NCBI GenBank assembly: GCA_047974165.1
Contig: JBKECB010000091.1
Location: 1 to 64,000 of the forward strand
DNA from: Lactovum sp047974165
Lineage (GTDB): Bacteria > Bacillota > Bacilli > Lactobacillales > Streptococcaceae
Direction of reading: 5' to 3'
DNA: 64,000 nucleotides
Position 1 is the first letter of the stretch. Each line of letters begins with the position of its first letter. Positions 25,274 through 33,967 of the stretch are shown here, in pieces. The translations under genes and the position numbers were made by a program. The notes under the pieces are model-generated. The model made no database searches, was not told the DNA's origin, and saw nothing but the letters and a program-made list of their open reading frames with translations.

Positions 25274-26215
25274 ATGGAAAAAATAAAAGTTAATCTTTGG
25301 GAAAAAGAAGAATATTCTTATCCGATGTCTTTTGGATTTATACCTAACATAATGATTTATTGTCATTCTGATACAAAAGCTCGACCTTTTGTAATTGTCG
25401 TTCCAGGTGGAGGTTATTGTGTTGTTTCACCGACAGAGTCTGAAATTGTTGCTTTAGATTTTTATGAGCGTGGTTATGATGTTGCAGTCTTGACTTATAC
25501 GACAAACTTATTAATGCGTGTTCCTTTAAAAATGCAGGCAATGAATGATCTGGCCCGTGCAATCTTTTATCTGAAAGAAAATTATAGCCAAGAGATTATT
25601 TTATGTGGCTTTTCAGCTGGTGGTCATTTGTGTGGAAGTTTAGCTGTTCACCATGCTCTTTTTAAAGATAAAGAGGAGAAGTATTCAGCAAAAGTATCAG
25701 CTGTAATCTTAGCATATCCTGTAATTACAGCAGGAGAATTTGCGCATCAAGGCTCTTTTCAGGCTTTAGTTGGAGCAGATAAAGATGAGATAGACTTTTA
25801 CTCTCTGGAAAAACAAGTGAGTGCTGAAACTGTCCCAACTTTTATTTGGCATACACTGACTGATGAACTTGTTCCTGTAGAAAATAGTTTAAAGTTTATT
25901 GAACAGCTAAGAAAATATAAGGTTCCATTTGCTGCTCATATTTTTTCAAAAGGTGCTCATGGCCTATCTCTTGCAAATGAAAGATGGGCTGCTGGAGAGT
26001 ACGGTGAAAAGTATACGATGGAACAAGTCTATAAAATATTAGAAGCAATAGAAAATGATGAAATTAAATTGCCAGAGCAGATAAAAGAACTCTTAAAAGA
26101 ACAATTTTCAGATAAAAAGCCAGAAATTAATTACCGACGAGTTAATCATGAAGTTGCTTCTTGGATGGACTTGGCAGATGAATGGTTACAAAATCAGATT
26201 TATCAAAAAACTTGA
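25274..26215 (+). CDS. Alpha/beta hydrolase (esterase/lipase type)
   Basis: A 313-residue cytoplasmic hydrolase. The oxyanion motif VVPGGGYCVVSP is near 42-53, the nucleophile Ser114 lies in CGFSAGGHL, and the likely acid and base are in TDELVP (near 198) and GAHGLSL (near 229). It resembles acetyl-esterase or xylan-esterase-like enzymes often annotated as BD-FAE or Aes family. No signal peptide is present, so the substrate is intracellular and unknown. It follows the ABC pair by 27 bases behind AAGGAG and may share its transcript; a bidirectional terminator follows. Confidence 0.82.
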   Translation: MEKIKVNLWEKEEYSYPMSFGFIPNIMIYCHSDTKARPFVIVVPGGGYCVVSPTESEIVALDFYERGYDVAVLTYTTNLLMRVPLKMQAMNDLARAIFYLKENYSQEIILCGFSAGGHLCGSLAVHHALFKDKEEKYSAKVSAVILAYPVITAGEFAHQGSFQALVGADKDEIDFYSLEKQVSAETVPTFIWHTLTDELVPVENSLKFIEQLRKYKVPFAAHIFSKGAHGLSLANERWAAGEYGEKYTMEQVYKILEAIENDEIKLPEQIKELLKEQFSDKKPEINYRRVNHEVASWMDLADEWLQNQIYQKT

Positions 26216-26244
26216 GCGATCGAATGTTTTAATTGAGTAAGTAT

Positions 26245-26281
26245 AAAAGAGAAGGAGCTAATTTTTAAATCCTTCTTTTTC
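26245..26281. terminator. Bidirectional terminator between the hydrolase gene and pyrE
   Basis: AGAAGGA (26250-26256) pairs with TCCTTCT (26270-26276); TTTTT follows on the plus strand and TCTTTT on the minus strand. Confidence 0.75.
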
Positions 26282-26289
26282 ACTAAGAT

Positions 26290-26898
26290 TTATTTTCTAT
26301 TTAAAGAGTTTATAAATTGATAAATCTCTTGCTTGTTTTCCTCCGAGAGAGTGGAATTTTTAAGTAAATCATTAATTGTAATTAAACTCTGATAACTTGT
26401 CCCTTCGTCAGCTAAGCTTTTCTCAGCCTTATCTAGTCCGTAAGAAAAAATAGAGACAACTCCTAAGACTTCAAGTCCGACTTTTTTAGCCTCTTGAATA
26501 GCTTTGAGGATACTTTTTCCCGTTGAGATAAGGTCTTCTACAATGACGATTTTTTTCCCAGCTTCAAAATATCCTTCAATACAGCTATTTGTACCATGTC
26601 CTTTTGCTTGACTTCTAAAATAAATTAAGTCTAAGTCTAAAAGATCAGCAACACTTGTTCCATGAGGAATTCCAGCAGTTGCACAAGCTCCTACTAGTTC
26701 AAGCTCTGGAAAGTGATTTTTGATAAGATTAGATAAGGCTTGGGCAATTTCTTTTCTCAGTTTGACATTTCCAATTGTTAGACGATTGTCACAATAAATC
26801 GGAGATTTTATCCCACTTGTCCAGGTGAAAGGATTTTTAACTTGAATTTTAACTGCTCCGAGATCTAAAAGTCCTTTGATAATATCTTTTTTCGTCAT
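26290..26898 (-). CDS. pyrE: Orotate phosphoribosyltransferase
   Basis: A 202-residue enzyme that joins orotate and PRPP to orotidine 5'-phosphate, the fifth step of UMP synthesis. The PRPP loop IVIVEDLISTGKSIL and the KSPIYCDNR segment near the N-terminus are intact. It is the last gene of the pyr operon, overlapping pyrF by 4 bases, and ends before a bidirectional terminator. Normal length. Confidence 0.95.
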   Translation of the reverse strand: MTKKDIIKGLLDLGAVKIQVKNPFTWTSGIKSPIYCDNRLTIGNVKLRKEIAQALSNLIKNHFPELELVGACATAGIPHGTSVADLLDLDLIYFRSQAKGHGTNSCIEGYFEAGKKIVIVEDLISTGKSILKAIQEAKKVGLEVLGVVSIFSYGLDKAEKSLADEGTSYQSLITINDLLKNSTLSEENKQEIYQFINSLNRK

Positions 26899-27587
26899 GA
26901 TTTTTCTCCTATTAAATCTTGAATTTTTTTATATGTTTGATAAGTTTCTAAACTTTGTGTAATAGTCCGACCTATGACTAGAAAGTTAGCTCCGTTTTGA
27001 ATGGCTTGGTCAGGACTAGTCACGCGTTTTTGATCATTTTTATCATCAGATAAGAGGCGGATCCCAGGCGTGATAAACTGAAGTTGATCCTTAAACTCCT
27101 TTAAGTATGGAATATCCTTAGCACTACAAATAATTCCAAACATTTTAGCTTCAACAGATTTTTGAGCCAAGTCATAGATAATCTCATTTAGAGAATAGTC
27201 TGTTTTTGGAAGTTCATGAACTTCTTGACTTGTTAATACCGTGACAGCTAGTAAGTTGAGTGAGTATTCTTGTGCAGCTTTTTGTGCAGCTTTGAGCATT
27301 TCAAGTCCACCACTGGCATGTACAGTAAGTAAATCTACTCCAAGCAAGCCTAAGCTATGAATAGCGGAGGATACTGTGTTTGGAATATCATAAAGCTTTA
27401 AATCGAGAAAAATTTGATGTCCTCTTGCCTTTATTTCAGAAATAATTGAAAGACCTTCTTTATATAAAAGTTCCATGCCAATTTTTACAAAAAGTTTCTC
27501 TCCTTGAAATGAGTTTAAAAATTGAAAAGTTTTCTCTCTATCTGGAAAGTCTAAAGCAATAATAATTTTTGAATTATACATGAGCAC
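26895..27587 (-). CDS. pyrF: Orotidine 5'-phosphate decarboxylase
   Basis: A 230-residue TIM-barrel enzyme that decarboxylates OMP to UMP. The catalytic motif FLDLKLYDIPNTV with its Lys/Asp network, and TPGIRLL and VIGRTIT for phosphate binding, are all present. It overlaps pyrD by 14 bases upstream and pyrE by 4 downstream. Normal length. Confidence 0.95.
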   Translation of the reverse strand: MLMYNSKIIIALDFPDREKTFQFLNSFQGEKLFVKIGMELLYKEGLSIISEIKARGHQIFLDLKLYDIPNTVSSAIHSLGLLGVDLLTVHASGGLEMLKAAQKAAQEYSLNLLAVTVLTSQEVHELPKTDYSLNEIIYDLAQKSVEAKMFGIICSAKDIPYLKEFKDQLQFITPGIRLLSDDKNDQKRVTSPDQAIQNGANFLVIGRTITQSLETYQTYKKIQDLIGEKS

Positions 27588-28530
27588 GTCCTTTCAGTTC
27601 ATCAATATGTGTCACTTCCATCTCATCCATTAGTTGAATTAAATCTACCAAAACATTGATGCAGATATAGGGATTATTGAAATTTGCAGTTCCAATAGCA
27701 ATCGCATCAGAGCCGACAGATAAAAACTCGATAATATCTTTTGCTGACTCAATCCCTCCCATGCCAATGATAGGCTTGTTAGTGACTTGCCTTACCTCAT
27801 AAATTTGCTTTAAGGCAATGGGTTTGATTGCAGGTCCACTATAACCAGCAATTTTATTAGCAATGACGGGCTGTCCTGTTCTATAGTCTATTGCCATACC
27901 GACTAGTGTATTAATCATACTGATACCATAAGCATTGGTATGATTAACTGCAAGAGCTATTTCTTTTATTGATGTGACATTGGGTGAGAGTTTGACAAAG
28001 ATAGGAATTTCTGTAATCTCTGTTAAAGCTCCAATAAGGTCAGCTAAAATATCAGGGTCAGAGCCAAATTGTATGCCTCCCTGCTTTACATTAGGACAGC
28101 TTACATTTAACTCAATAGCCAATACTTTCTCTTTTGCTCTCTTTTCTAAAGCCTTGGCAACATTAATGTAGCTTTGTTTATCTGAACCTGCGAGGTTAAC
28201 AATTGTTGTTGCACCAATTTGATGGAGCCAAGAGATATGTTCATTAATAACAACATCCATGCCAGGATTTTGGAGACCGATTGAGTTGAGTAATCCTGCT
28301 TGACATTCATAAATTCGATGACTTGGATTTCCCTCTCTCGGTAGATCAGTGGTAGACTTAATTATGAGGGCTCCTAGTTTTTCTATTGGGTAAAACTGAT
28401 TAAGCTCATGCCCAAAGGCACAGCATCCACTAGCAGGCATGACTGGATTTTTAAGTTCTAATTTTCCAAGTTGAGTAGATAAACGACTTTTATTTTTTTC
28501 TATAATATCTAATTTTTCAGCTAATTTCAT
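27574..28530 (-). CDS. pyrD: Dihydroorotate dehydrogenase, class 1B catalytic subunit
   Basis: A 318-residue FMN enzyme that oxidises dihydroorotate to orotate. The motif ELNVSCPNVKQGGIQFGSD carries the class 1B catalytic Cys, and GMGGIESAKDIIEFLSVGSD binds FMN phosphate. The presence of pyrK next to it shows the NAD-dependent PyrDB-PyrK type. Its ATG overlaps the pyrK stop by 4 bases, which fixes the start although the N-terminus runs about ten residues longer than usual. Confidence 0.95.
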   Translation of the reverse strand: MKLAEKLDIIEKNKSRLSTQLGKLELKNPVMPASGCCAFGHELNQFYPIEKLGALIIKSTTDLPREGNPSHRIYECQAGLLNSIGLQNPGMDVVINEHISWLHQIGATTIVNLAGSDKQSYINVAKALEKRAKEKVLAIELNVSCPNVKQGGIQFGSDPDILADLIGALTEITEIPIFVKLSPNVTSIKEIALAVNHTNAYGISMINTLVGMAIDYRTGQPVIANKIAGYSGPAIKPIALKQIYEVRQVTNKPIIGMGGIESAKDIIEFLSVGSDAIAIGTANFNNPYICINVLVDLIQLMDEMEVTHIDELKGRAHV

Positions 28531-29240
28531 TTGAACTCCTCAATTGCAAAGACAGGTCCATCAACACAAACTTTTTTCAAGCCTGACTTTAATGAAATGA
28601 CACATCCAGCACAAATGCCAAAGCCACAAGCCATATACTCTTCAGTGGACAGCCAGCCTTGATTAGAATACTTTTTAGCAATCGCATGCAGCATGGGATG
28701 AGGACCGCAAGCATAAATTAAACGATTACAATCTAAATCATCAGGAAGACAGTAGCCTTTTTTACCTGCAGAGCCATCCTCTGTATAATAAGTAACCTTT
28801 CCATACTGTTTGAGTTCATTGATAGAAAAAATCTCTTCTTTACATTTATAGCCTAAAAAAATTTCTAAAGGTGTGCCAAGTTGATAAAGTTCACGTGCCA
28901 GAGCTGTCATAGGAGCAATCCCAACCCCCCCTGCAATTAAAGTCGCAGCTTTAGAACTGAGTGGAAAAGCCTTACCTAAAGGAAGAAGTGCTTCTATTTC
29001 TGTAGGATTTTGCTTGGATAATAAGGCAGTTCCTTCGCCTAAAATTTTATAAATAAATGTGATAGAGTCTTGATTATAATCAGAAATTGAGAGTGGCCTC
29101 TTGAGGAATTTTCCTTCAATTTTTAACATGGCAAATTGTCCAGCTTGAAGAAGAATATCTTTGGGGCGCTCTAATTTTAATTGGTAAGTTTCTTTGGCAA
29201 TTTTTTGATGAGATAAAACAGTAAGTGTAAATAAATCCAT
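28527..29240 (-). CDS. pyrK: Dihydroorotate dehydrogenase electron-transfer subunit
   Basis: A 237-residue ferredoxin-reductase-like protein that carries FAD and a 2Fe-2S cluster and passes electrons from PyrD to NAD. The FAD motif RPLSISDY is near residue 48. The cluster cysteines are in EEYMACGFGICAGCV plus a later Cys in KKVCVDGPVF. It lies 9 bases after pyrC and overlaps pyrD. Slightly shorter than the 250-260 residues usual for the family, with all motifs kept. Confidence 0.94.
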   Translation of the reverse strand: MDLFTLTVLSHQKIAKETYQLKLERPKDILLQAGQFAMLKIEGKFLKRPLSISDYNQDSITFIYKILGEGTALLSKQNPTEIEALLPLGKAFPLSSKAATLIAGGVGIAPMTALARELYQLGTPLEIFLGYKCKEEIFSINELKQYGKVTYYTEDGSAGKKGYCLPDDLDCNRLIYACGPHPMLHAIAKKYSNQGWLSTEEYMACGFGICAGCVISLKSGLKKVCVDGPVFAIEEFK

Positions 29241-29249
29241 GTATGCTCC

Positions 29250-30503
29250 TTATAAAATTTGTATATTTCCGTTAAGAATGACGTTCTCGATTTTAGCATT
29301 GATTTTATAGTGATGAAAAGGTGTATTTTGTCCTAAGCTATAGAATTTCTCCTTATCAATCTGTCCTTGATAGTCTAAATCAATGAGGGTTAAATTTGCG
29401 ATTTCTCCAATAGCTAACCTTCCAGCAGGGAGATTAAAAATTTGAGCAGGATTGATTGTAAGAGCATCTATAATTGTTTTTAGCTTAACTTTTCCTGTTA
29501 AGACCAGCTGACTATAAAGTAAGGGAAAGGCTGTTTCAAGGCCAACAATTCCAAAGGCAGCATTAATAAAAGAATTTCCTTTATCTTTAGAATGATGAGG
29601 TGCGTGATCTGTTGCAATAATTTGGATAGTTCCGTCATTGAGTCCTTGGATTAAAGATTCTTGATCTTTCTTAGCACGTAAAGGAGGATTCATTTTATAG
29701 TTAGGGTCGTCAGACGGAATGTCTTCTTCGGATAAGATTAAGTGATGTGGGCTGACCTCACCAGAGACTTGGCTTCCATAAGATTGATGAAGGCGAAGGA
29801 GATCTACGCTCATCTGACTTGATAAGTGACAAATATGATAAGGACAAGCAAGCTCAGTTGCTAACATGATTTCTTTTGCGACTGCAATAGACTCGACAGA
29901 GCTGAGTATTCCAGGAAGACCCAGTTCCTTATTTCTTTTTCCCTCATGCATGACGCCAGAAAAAAGAAGGTCATCAACTTCACTATGTGAGACATAGAGC
30001 ATTTGATAATCACGACAGGCAGTCATCATTTGATAGATACTTTGAGTTTTTTGAACACCTCGTCCATCATTACTAAAAGCAATTGCCCCTGCCTCTTTCA
30101 TCGCTTGGTAATCAGCAGGTTTTTCAGAAATTAAGTCCTGACTTAAGGCACCGTATTGGAAAAATTGAAGATCTGTCTGATTAAGTTTTTCTAAGCTTTC
30201 CTTTACTTTTTTAGGACTGTCAATAACAGGACTGGTATTTGGCATTGCACAAAGCATTCCGTAACCTCCAGCAATTGCTGCCTGTGTGATTGCTTGTATT
30301 GTTTCCTTGTAAGATTGTCCTGGGTTTCGAGTATGTGTGTGAACATCAATAAAGGCAGGAACGAGAAGTTTATTTTTTAAGTCAAGGTCGGCTTTTTGTT
30401 TGATTTCACTTTCTATTCGTTTTATTTTTTGCCCCTGGATTTCAATGTCTACTTTTTTCTTTTCACCAAGTTCATCTAAAATTAATGCATTTTTTAATAA
30501 CAT
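29250..30503 (-). CDS. pyrC: Dihydroorotase
   Basis: A 417-residue type I dihydroorotase that closes carbamoyl aspartate to dihydroorotate. The metal site is visible in DVHTHTRNPGQSYKET and later HICHLSSQMSVDLL and IIATDHAPHH. It is second in the operon, 1 base after pyrB, behind GGAG. PyrB and PyrC act consecutively and often form a complex in type I systems. Confidence 0.95.
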   Translation of the reverse strand: MLLKNALILDELGEKKKVDIEIQGQKIKRIESEIKQKADLDLKNKLLVPAFIDVHTHTRNPGQSYKETIQAITQAAIAGGYGMLCAMPNTSPVIDSPKKVKESLEKLNQTDLQFFQYGALSQDLISEKPADYQAMKEAGAIAFSNDGRGVQKTQSIYQMMTACRDYQMLYVSHSEVDDLLFSGVMHEGKRNKELGLPGILSSVESIAVAKEIMLATELACPYHICHLSSQMSVDLLRLHQSYGSQVSGEVSPHHLILSEEDIPSDDPNYKMNPPLRAKKDQESLIQGLNDGTIQIIATDHAPHHSKDKGNSFINAAFGIVGLETAFPLLYSQLVLTGKVKLKTIIDALTINPAQIFNLPAGRLAIGEIANLTLIDLDYQGQIDKEKFYSLGQNTPFHHYKINAKIENVILNGNIQIL

Positions 30504-30504
30504 C

Positions 30505-31380
30505 TTACTCTCCTAAAACATAATTTAAAATAGCTATTCGAGCATAAAGTCCATTTTTTACTTGCTCTAAAATTTTACAACGCTCATCTTGAAGAATAGA
30601 GCTTGCAATTTCAATCTCACGGTTAAAAGGTCCAGGGTGCATGATGATTGCTTGTTTCTTCAAAAGATTTTTCCTTTCTTCAGTTAAGCCATGTTGAGTG
30701 AGATATTGCTCATGGATATAGTTTAGCTGTCCTTTATGTCTTTCGAGTTGATTTCTTAAAAGCATTACGATGTCTACGTCTTTAAGTCCAGCTTCTAAAT
30801 CTTGAATATAGTGAAAATCATCATCTGTTTTAAAAATATCGGGGGCGTAGACAGTCACTTCCATTCCTAATCTTTGCATGGCTTCAATATTACTCCTGGC
30901 AACTCGGCTATGTAAGATATCCCCCATAATGAGTACCTTTAAACCTTTGAACTTACCAAAACGTTCGTAAATTGTTACTAAATCTAATAAACATTGTGAA
31001 GGATGCTCGTGAGCACCGTCTCCTGCATTGATAATCTTGATTTTATCAGTTTGGATTCCCTCATAAAAATACTCTGCTGCTGTACGGATAATCACTGCCT
31101 TGATATCAAGCATAGAAAGTGTGTCTAAGGTATCTTGGAAGCTTTCTCCTTTGATAAGTGCAGAAGATTTTTCTTCAATATTAACTAGATAATTTCCAGT
31201 TTTAATAGCTGCAATCTCAAAGGAACTTTTTGTCCGTGTACTTGCCTCTAAAAAAAGACTGGCAAGATTTGTATTGAGAGCCGGAATTTCTTTTTTTCCA
31301 GTTTTATAATCTAGAGATTCAAAGATTAAATCTTGAATTTTTTCATTTGATAAATCATTAAGTGTTAAAAAGTTATGCAT
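30505..31380 (-). CDS. pyrB: Aspartate carbamoyltransferase catalytic subunit
   Basis: A 291-residue transferase making carbamoyl aspartate. The carbamoyl-phosphate motif LEASTRTKSSFEIAA and GDGAHEHPSQCLLDLVT are intact; it is slightly short against the usual 305-310. First structural gene of the pyr operon. It starts behind GGAGGG and is preceded by a leader ORF and terminator that look like a translation-coupled attenuator. No pyrI is present, so no allosteric regulatory chain. Carbamoyl phosphate synthase (carAB) is not in this window. Confidence 0.95.
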   Translation of the reverse strand: MHNFLTLNDLSNEKIQDLIFESLDYKTGKKEIPALNTNLASLFLEASTRTKSSFEIAAIKTGNYLVNIEEKSSALIKGESFQDTLDTLSMLDIKAVIIRTAAEYFYEGIQTDKIKIINAGDGAHEHPSQCLLDLVTIYERFGKFKGLKVLIMGDILHSRVARSNIEAMQRLGMEVTVYAPDIFKTDDDFHYIQDLEAGLKDVDIVMLLRNQLERHKGQLNYIHEQYLTQHGLTEERKNLLKKQAIIMHPGPFNREIEIASSILQDERCKILEQVKNGLYARIAILNYVLGE

Positions 31381-31397
31381 TAGCCCTCCAATTTTTC

Positions 31398-31431
31398 AAA
31401 AAAAATCAATAGAGATGAAAACTCTATTGAT
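31398..31431 (-). terminator. Attenuator terminator of the pyr operon
   Basis: On the reverse strand ATCAATAGAG pairs perfectly with CTCTATTGAT around a 7-base loop and is followed by eight T. The 5' arm contains the stop codon of the leader ORF (31424-31426). Confidence 0.88.
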
Positions 31432-31525
31432 TGATAGAAAAAGGAAAAAAATAAGAAAAAGTAAAACATAAAAATTGAAACTTTTTTCTAAAATTTAATA
31501 CAAGATTTATTCTTTTTCTTTTCAT
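31424..31525 (-). CDS. Leader peptide of the pyr operon (33 residues)
   Basis: An ATG at 31525 follows AAAGGAG with 7-base spacing and opens a 33-codon frame. The start is basic (MKRKRINLVLNF); the second half is Phe-rich (FQFLCFTFSYFFPFSINQ), every Phe being TTT. The 48 bases from the sixteenth codon contain 34 T. The TAG stop sits inside the 5' arm of the terminator hairpin, so a ribosome at the end of the ORF would prevent the hairpin from forming. This is the layout of enterobacterial pyrBI attenuation, where low UTP makes RNA polymerase pause in the U-rich stretch. The peptide itself need not have a function. Too short to be found by ordinary gene calling. Confidence 0.75.
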   Translation of the reverse strand: MKRKRINLVLNFRKKFQFLCFTFSYFFPFSINQ

Positions 31526-31554
31526 AATTTTTCTCCTTTATTTAAATTTTTTCT

Positions 31555-31583
31555 ATTATACATACTAAAAAAATATTTGTCAA
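31555..31583 (-). promoter_or_regulatory. Promoter of the pyr operon
   Basis: On the reverse strand TTGACA (31578-31583), 17-base spacer, TATAAT (31555-31560): perfect consensus. The predicted start is near 31548, about 170 bases ahead of pyrB. Confidence 0.92.
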
Positions 31584-31673
31584 GTAAAAAAGAAAAAAAT
31601 TAAGAAAAATATAAAAGCTCCTTTTAAATAAAGAAGTTCAGTGATATTGATTTAAATCTATTTAGCTGAAATA

Positions 31674-31682
31674 TGATACAAT
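31674..31682 (+). promoter_or_regulatory. Extended -10 promoter of the NatAB-like genes
   Basis: TGATACAAT at 31674-31682, shortly before GGGAGGG and the ATG. The stretch 31584-31670 holds nothing else I can identify. Confidence 0.6.
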
Positions 31683-31701
31683 AATTTAAAGGGAGGGATA
31701 T

Positions 31702-32625
31702 ATGTTAAAAATTGAAAATGTTTCAAAATTTTTTGCTAGTAACAAGGCTGTTCAAAACTTGAATATGACAGTTGCGCCTGGACAAGTTATGGGTCTAATC
31801 GGGCAGAATGGTTCAGGAAAAACAACGACTTTTCGAATGATTCTAAAGTTTATTGAAATGTCTGAAGGGAAAATTAGCTGGAAAAATCAAGAAATTAATC
31901 AAGAATTAAAACAACGTATTGGCTTTTTACCTGAAGAACGTGGTCTTTATCAAAAAGTAAAAGTTGAAGATCAGATTTTATATTTTGCTGAGTTACATGG
32001 TATGAGCCGTTCAGATGCTCGTATAAAGCTAAAGGAATGGTTTGAGCGACTTGAAGTTGTTGGAAAAGTGACAGATAAGGTACAGTCTTTGTCAAAAGGA
32101 AATGCTCAAAAAGTTCAATTTATAGCTACCTTGATACATGAACCAGATATTTTAATTCTTGATGAACCTTTTACAGGGCTAGATCCAATCAATACCTCGC
32201 TTTTAAGAAATGAAATTCAACGTGCAAAAAAGAATGGAGCTGCAGTTATTTTCTCTAATCATAATATGTCAGATGTTGAGTTTTTATCAGATAACTTAAC
32301 CATGCTAAAAAAAGGAAAAACAGTACTTCAAGGTAGTATTCAAGAAATTCGTCAGTCTTATGGACGTACACGTATTTTTTTAGATAGTCCGATTAGTAAT
32401 GAAGAATTGAGCTCTATCTCAGGAGTTCTTGCTATTGAACAGACAAATTTAGGTAGAAATATTGAAATTGAAAGAGAAGAAGTAGGAAAGGAAATCTTTA
32501 AGTGTGTGAGTCAGTCAGGCTATGTGCAAGGCTTCACACAAAGTCCTCCGAGTTTAGATGAGATTTTTAGAAGAGAAGTAGAACATCAAGAAAAAAGAAG
32601 TAAAGGGAGCAAAGAAAATGAATAA
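31702..32625 (+). CDS. ABC exporter ATP-binding protein (NatA-like)
   Basis: A 307-residue ABC-2 ATPase: Walker A GQNGSGKTTT, signature LSKGNAQKVQF, Walker B ILDEPFTGLDP, then a C-terminal domain of the DUF4162 type (from about residue 215). With the next gene it resembles the NatAB sodium exporter and related systems in lactic acid bacteria. It begins behind GGGAGGG and overlaps the permease gene by 8 bases. Substrate is inferred only. Confidence 0.88.
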   Translation: MLKIENVSKFFASNKAVQNLNMTVAPGQVMGLIGQNGSGKTTTFRMILKFIEMSEGKISWKNQEINQELKQRIGFLPEERGLYQKVKVEDQILYFAELHGMSRSDARIKLKEWFERLEVVGKVTDKVQSLSKGNAQKVQFIATLIHEPDILILDEPFTGLDPINTSLLRNEIQRAKKNGAAVIFSNHNMSDVEFLSDNLTMLKKGKTVLQGSIQEIRQSYGRTRIFLDSPISNEELSSISGVLAIEQTNLGRNIEIEREEVGKEIFKCVSQSGYVQGFTQSPPSLDEIFRREVEHQEKRSKGSKENE

Positions 32626-33850
32626 ACAACTTCTCCTTGTTGCAAAAAATACCTATTTTAAATATATCAAAAGCTTTTCTTTTTGGTCTATGATACTGTC
32701 TCCTTTTCTTATTGTTGTTCTTTATTTAGGGATGATATTTTTTATCAGCTCTGGCTATAGTGCTTCTTCGGATGTTGCTATTGTAGGTCGTCCTAATCTT
32801 ACGAAAATCTTTAAAGAGTCCAAGGATATTGAGGATGATTTATCAGATATTGCGACAGTAAAAGAAGCTAAAAAGGCACTCAAATCAGAAGAAATAGATG
32901 CTTATCTTACAGAAGAGTCTGGAAAGTATGTTTTGACAAGTTCAAGTAAGGCATCAAGTCGTATCAATGCTTCAGATTATTCTAATGCTCTTTTAGAACT
33001 TGAGATGATCAATAAAGCAAATGCTCTAGGAATTTCTTCAGAAGAATTAGGAAAATTACTCAGTCCTGTTGACTTTTCAATGCTTATTTTATCAGAAGAT
33101 GAGAGTCAAGATGGCGGAGAAAATAGAGATATGGCTAATAATATAATTGCAACAGTCGTAACCTTACTTATCTTTGTATTATTGATGTTTTATACCTCTA
33201 TTGTGGCTCGAGAAATTGCTAATGAAAAGTCAAACCGAATCATGGAAATTTTACTAGCAGCAACTTCAACAAATATCCAGTATTATGGTAAAATTCTAGG
33301 GATTATTTGTCTAGTAATTAGTCAAATTTTATTTTATATTATTGCTTTCTTTATAATTTATCCTCTTATAAAAATGAATGATACTGCGAGTAGTATGATA
33401 AGCGATTTATTAGAAATGATGATAGGGGTTGATTTTACTTTTATCATTTATGCTTGTTTGATGTCTTTCTTTGGAATTTTAGGCTATATTTTCTTAGCTT
33501 CAATTATTTCGAGTTTGGTGAATGATCTCTCGCAAGCTCAACAAGCGATTCAACCAATCACTTATTTATCAATGGTAGGTTATATTGGTGGAATTGCTGG
33601 GGCAGCAGCACCAGATAATCTTATTTTACAAATTTCCTCTTTCATTCCATTTATTAGCCCAACTTTAATGACAGGTCGTTATGCGATTGAGTATGTGACG
33701 AGTATTGAGGCTTATCTTGCACTCCTCTTGCAAATTATTGGAACAGTACTTGTGGCTAAATTTGGTGAAAAAATTTATGCAAAAAATGTTCTCTCCTATA
33801 GTGATGAAAGTATTTTTAAACAATTTGTAAGAAATCTACGTGAAAAATAA
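32618..33850 (+). CDS. ABC exporter permease (NatB-like)
   Basis: A 410-residue permease. A membrane helix (about 20-45) is followed by an extracellular domain of about 130 residues and then five or six membrane helices from about 172 on. The cytoplasmic segment VAREIANEKSNRIMEILLAATS is the ABC-2/NatB signature for coupling with the ATPase. It is last in a two-gene operon and followed by a perfect hairpin. Confidence 0.87.
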   Translation: MNKQLLLVAKNTYFKYIKSFSFWSMILSPFLIVVLYLGMIFFISSGYSASSDVAIVGRPNLTKIFKESKDIEDDLSDIATVKEAKKALKSEEIDAYLTEESGKYVLTSSSKASSRINASDYSNALLELEMINKANALGISSEELGKLLSPVDFSMLILSEDESQDGGENRDMANNIIATVVTLLIFVLLMFYTSIVAREIANEKSNRIMEILLAATSTNIQYYGKILGIICLVISQILFYIIAFFIIYPLIKMNDTASSMISDLLEMMIGVDFTFIIYACLMSFFGILGYIFLASIISSLVNDLSQAQQAIQPITYLSMVGYIGGIAGAAAPDNLILQISSFIPFISPTLMTGRYAIEYVTSIEAYLALLLQIIGTVLVAKFGEKIYAKNVLSYSDESIFKQFVRNLREK

Positions 33851-33856
33851 ATAGAT

Positions 33857-33886
33857 AAAATATGATAGTGGCTATCATATTTTATT
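33857..33886 (+). terminator. Terminator after the NatAB-like pair
   Basis: AAAATATGATAG (33857-33868) and CTATCATATTTT (33872-33883) form a perfect 12-base stem with a 3-base loop. Confidence 0.8.
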
Positions 33887-33931
33887 TATAATTATTTAAA
33901 AGTCTGAAAATTTTGAATTTACTGATTATTA

Positions 33932-33940
33932 TGATATAAT
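33932..33940 (+). promoter_or_regulatory. Extended -10 promoter of glnPQ
   Basis: TGATATAAT at 33932-33940; ribosome binding site GGGAGG follows before the ATG at 33968. Confidence 0.72.
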
Positions 33941-33967
33941 AAAGAAAATTTTTAGGGAGGAATAAGA

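Noticed and set aside
31398..31548. PyrR-binding attenuator leader
   Set aside because: No PyrR-type binding loop or competing antiterminator is visible; the only strong helix is the terminator, and an ORF with a ribosome binding site fills the leader.
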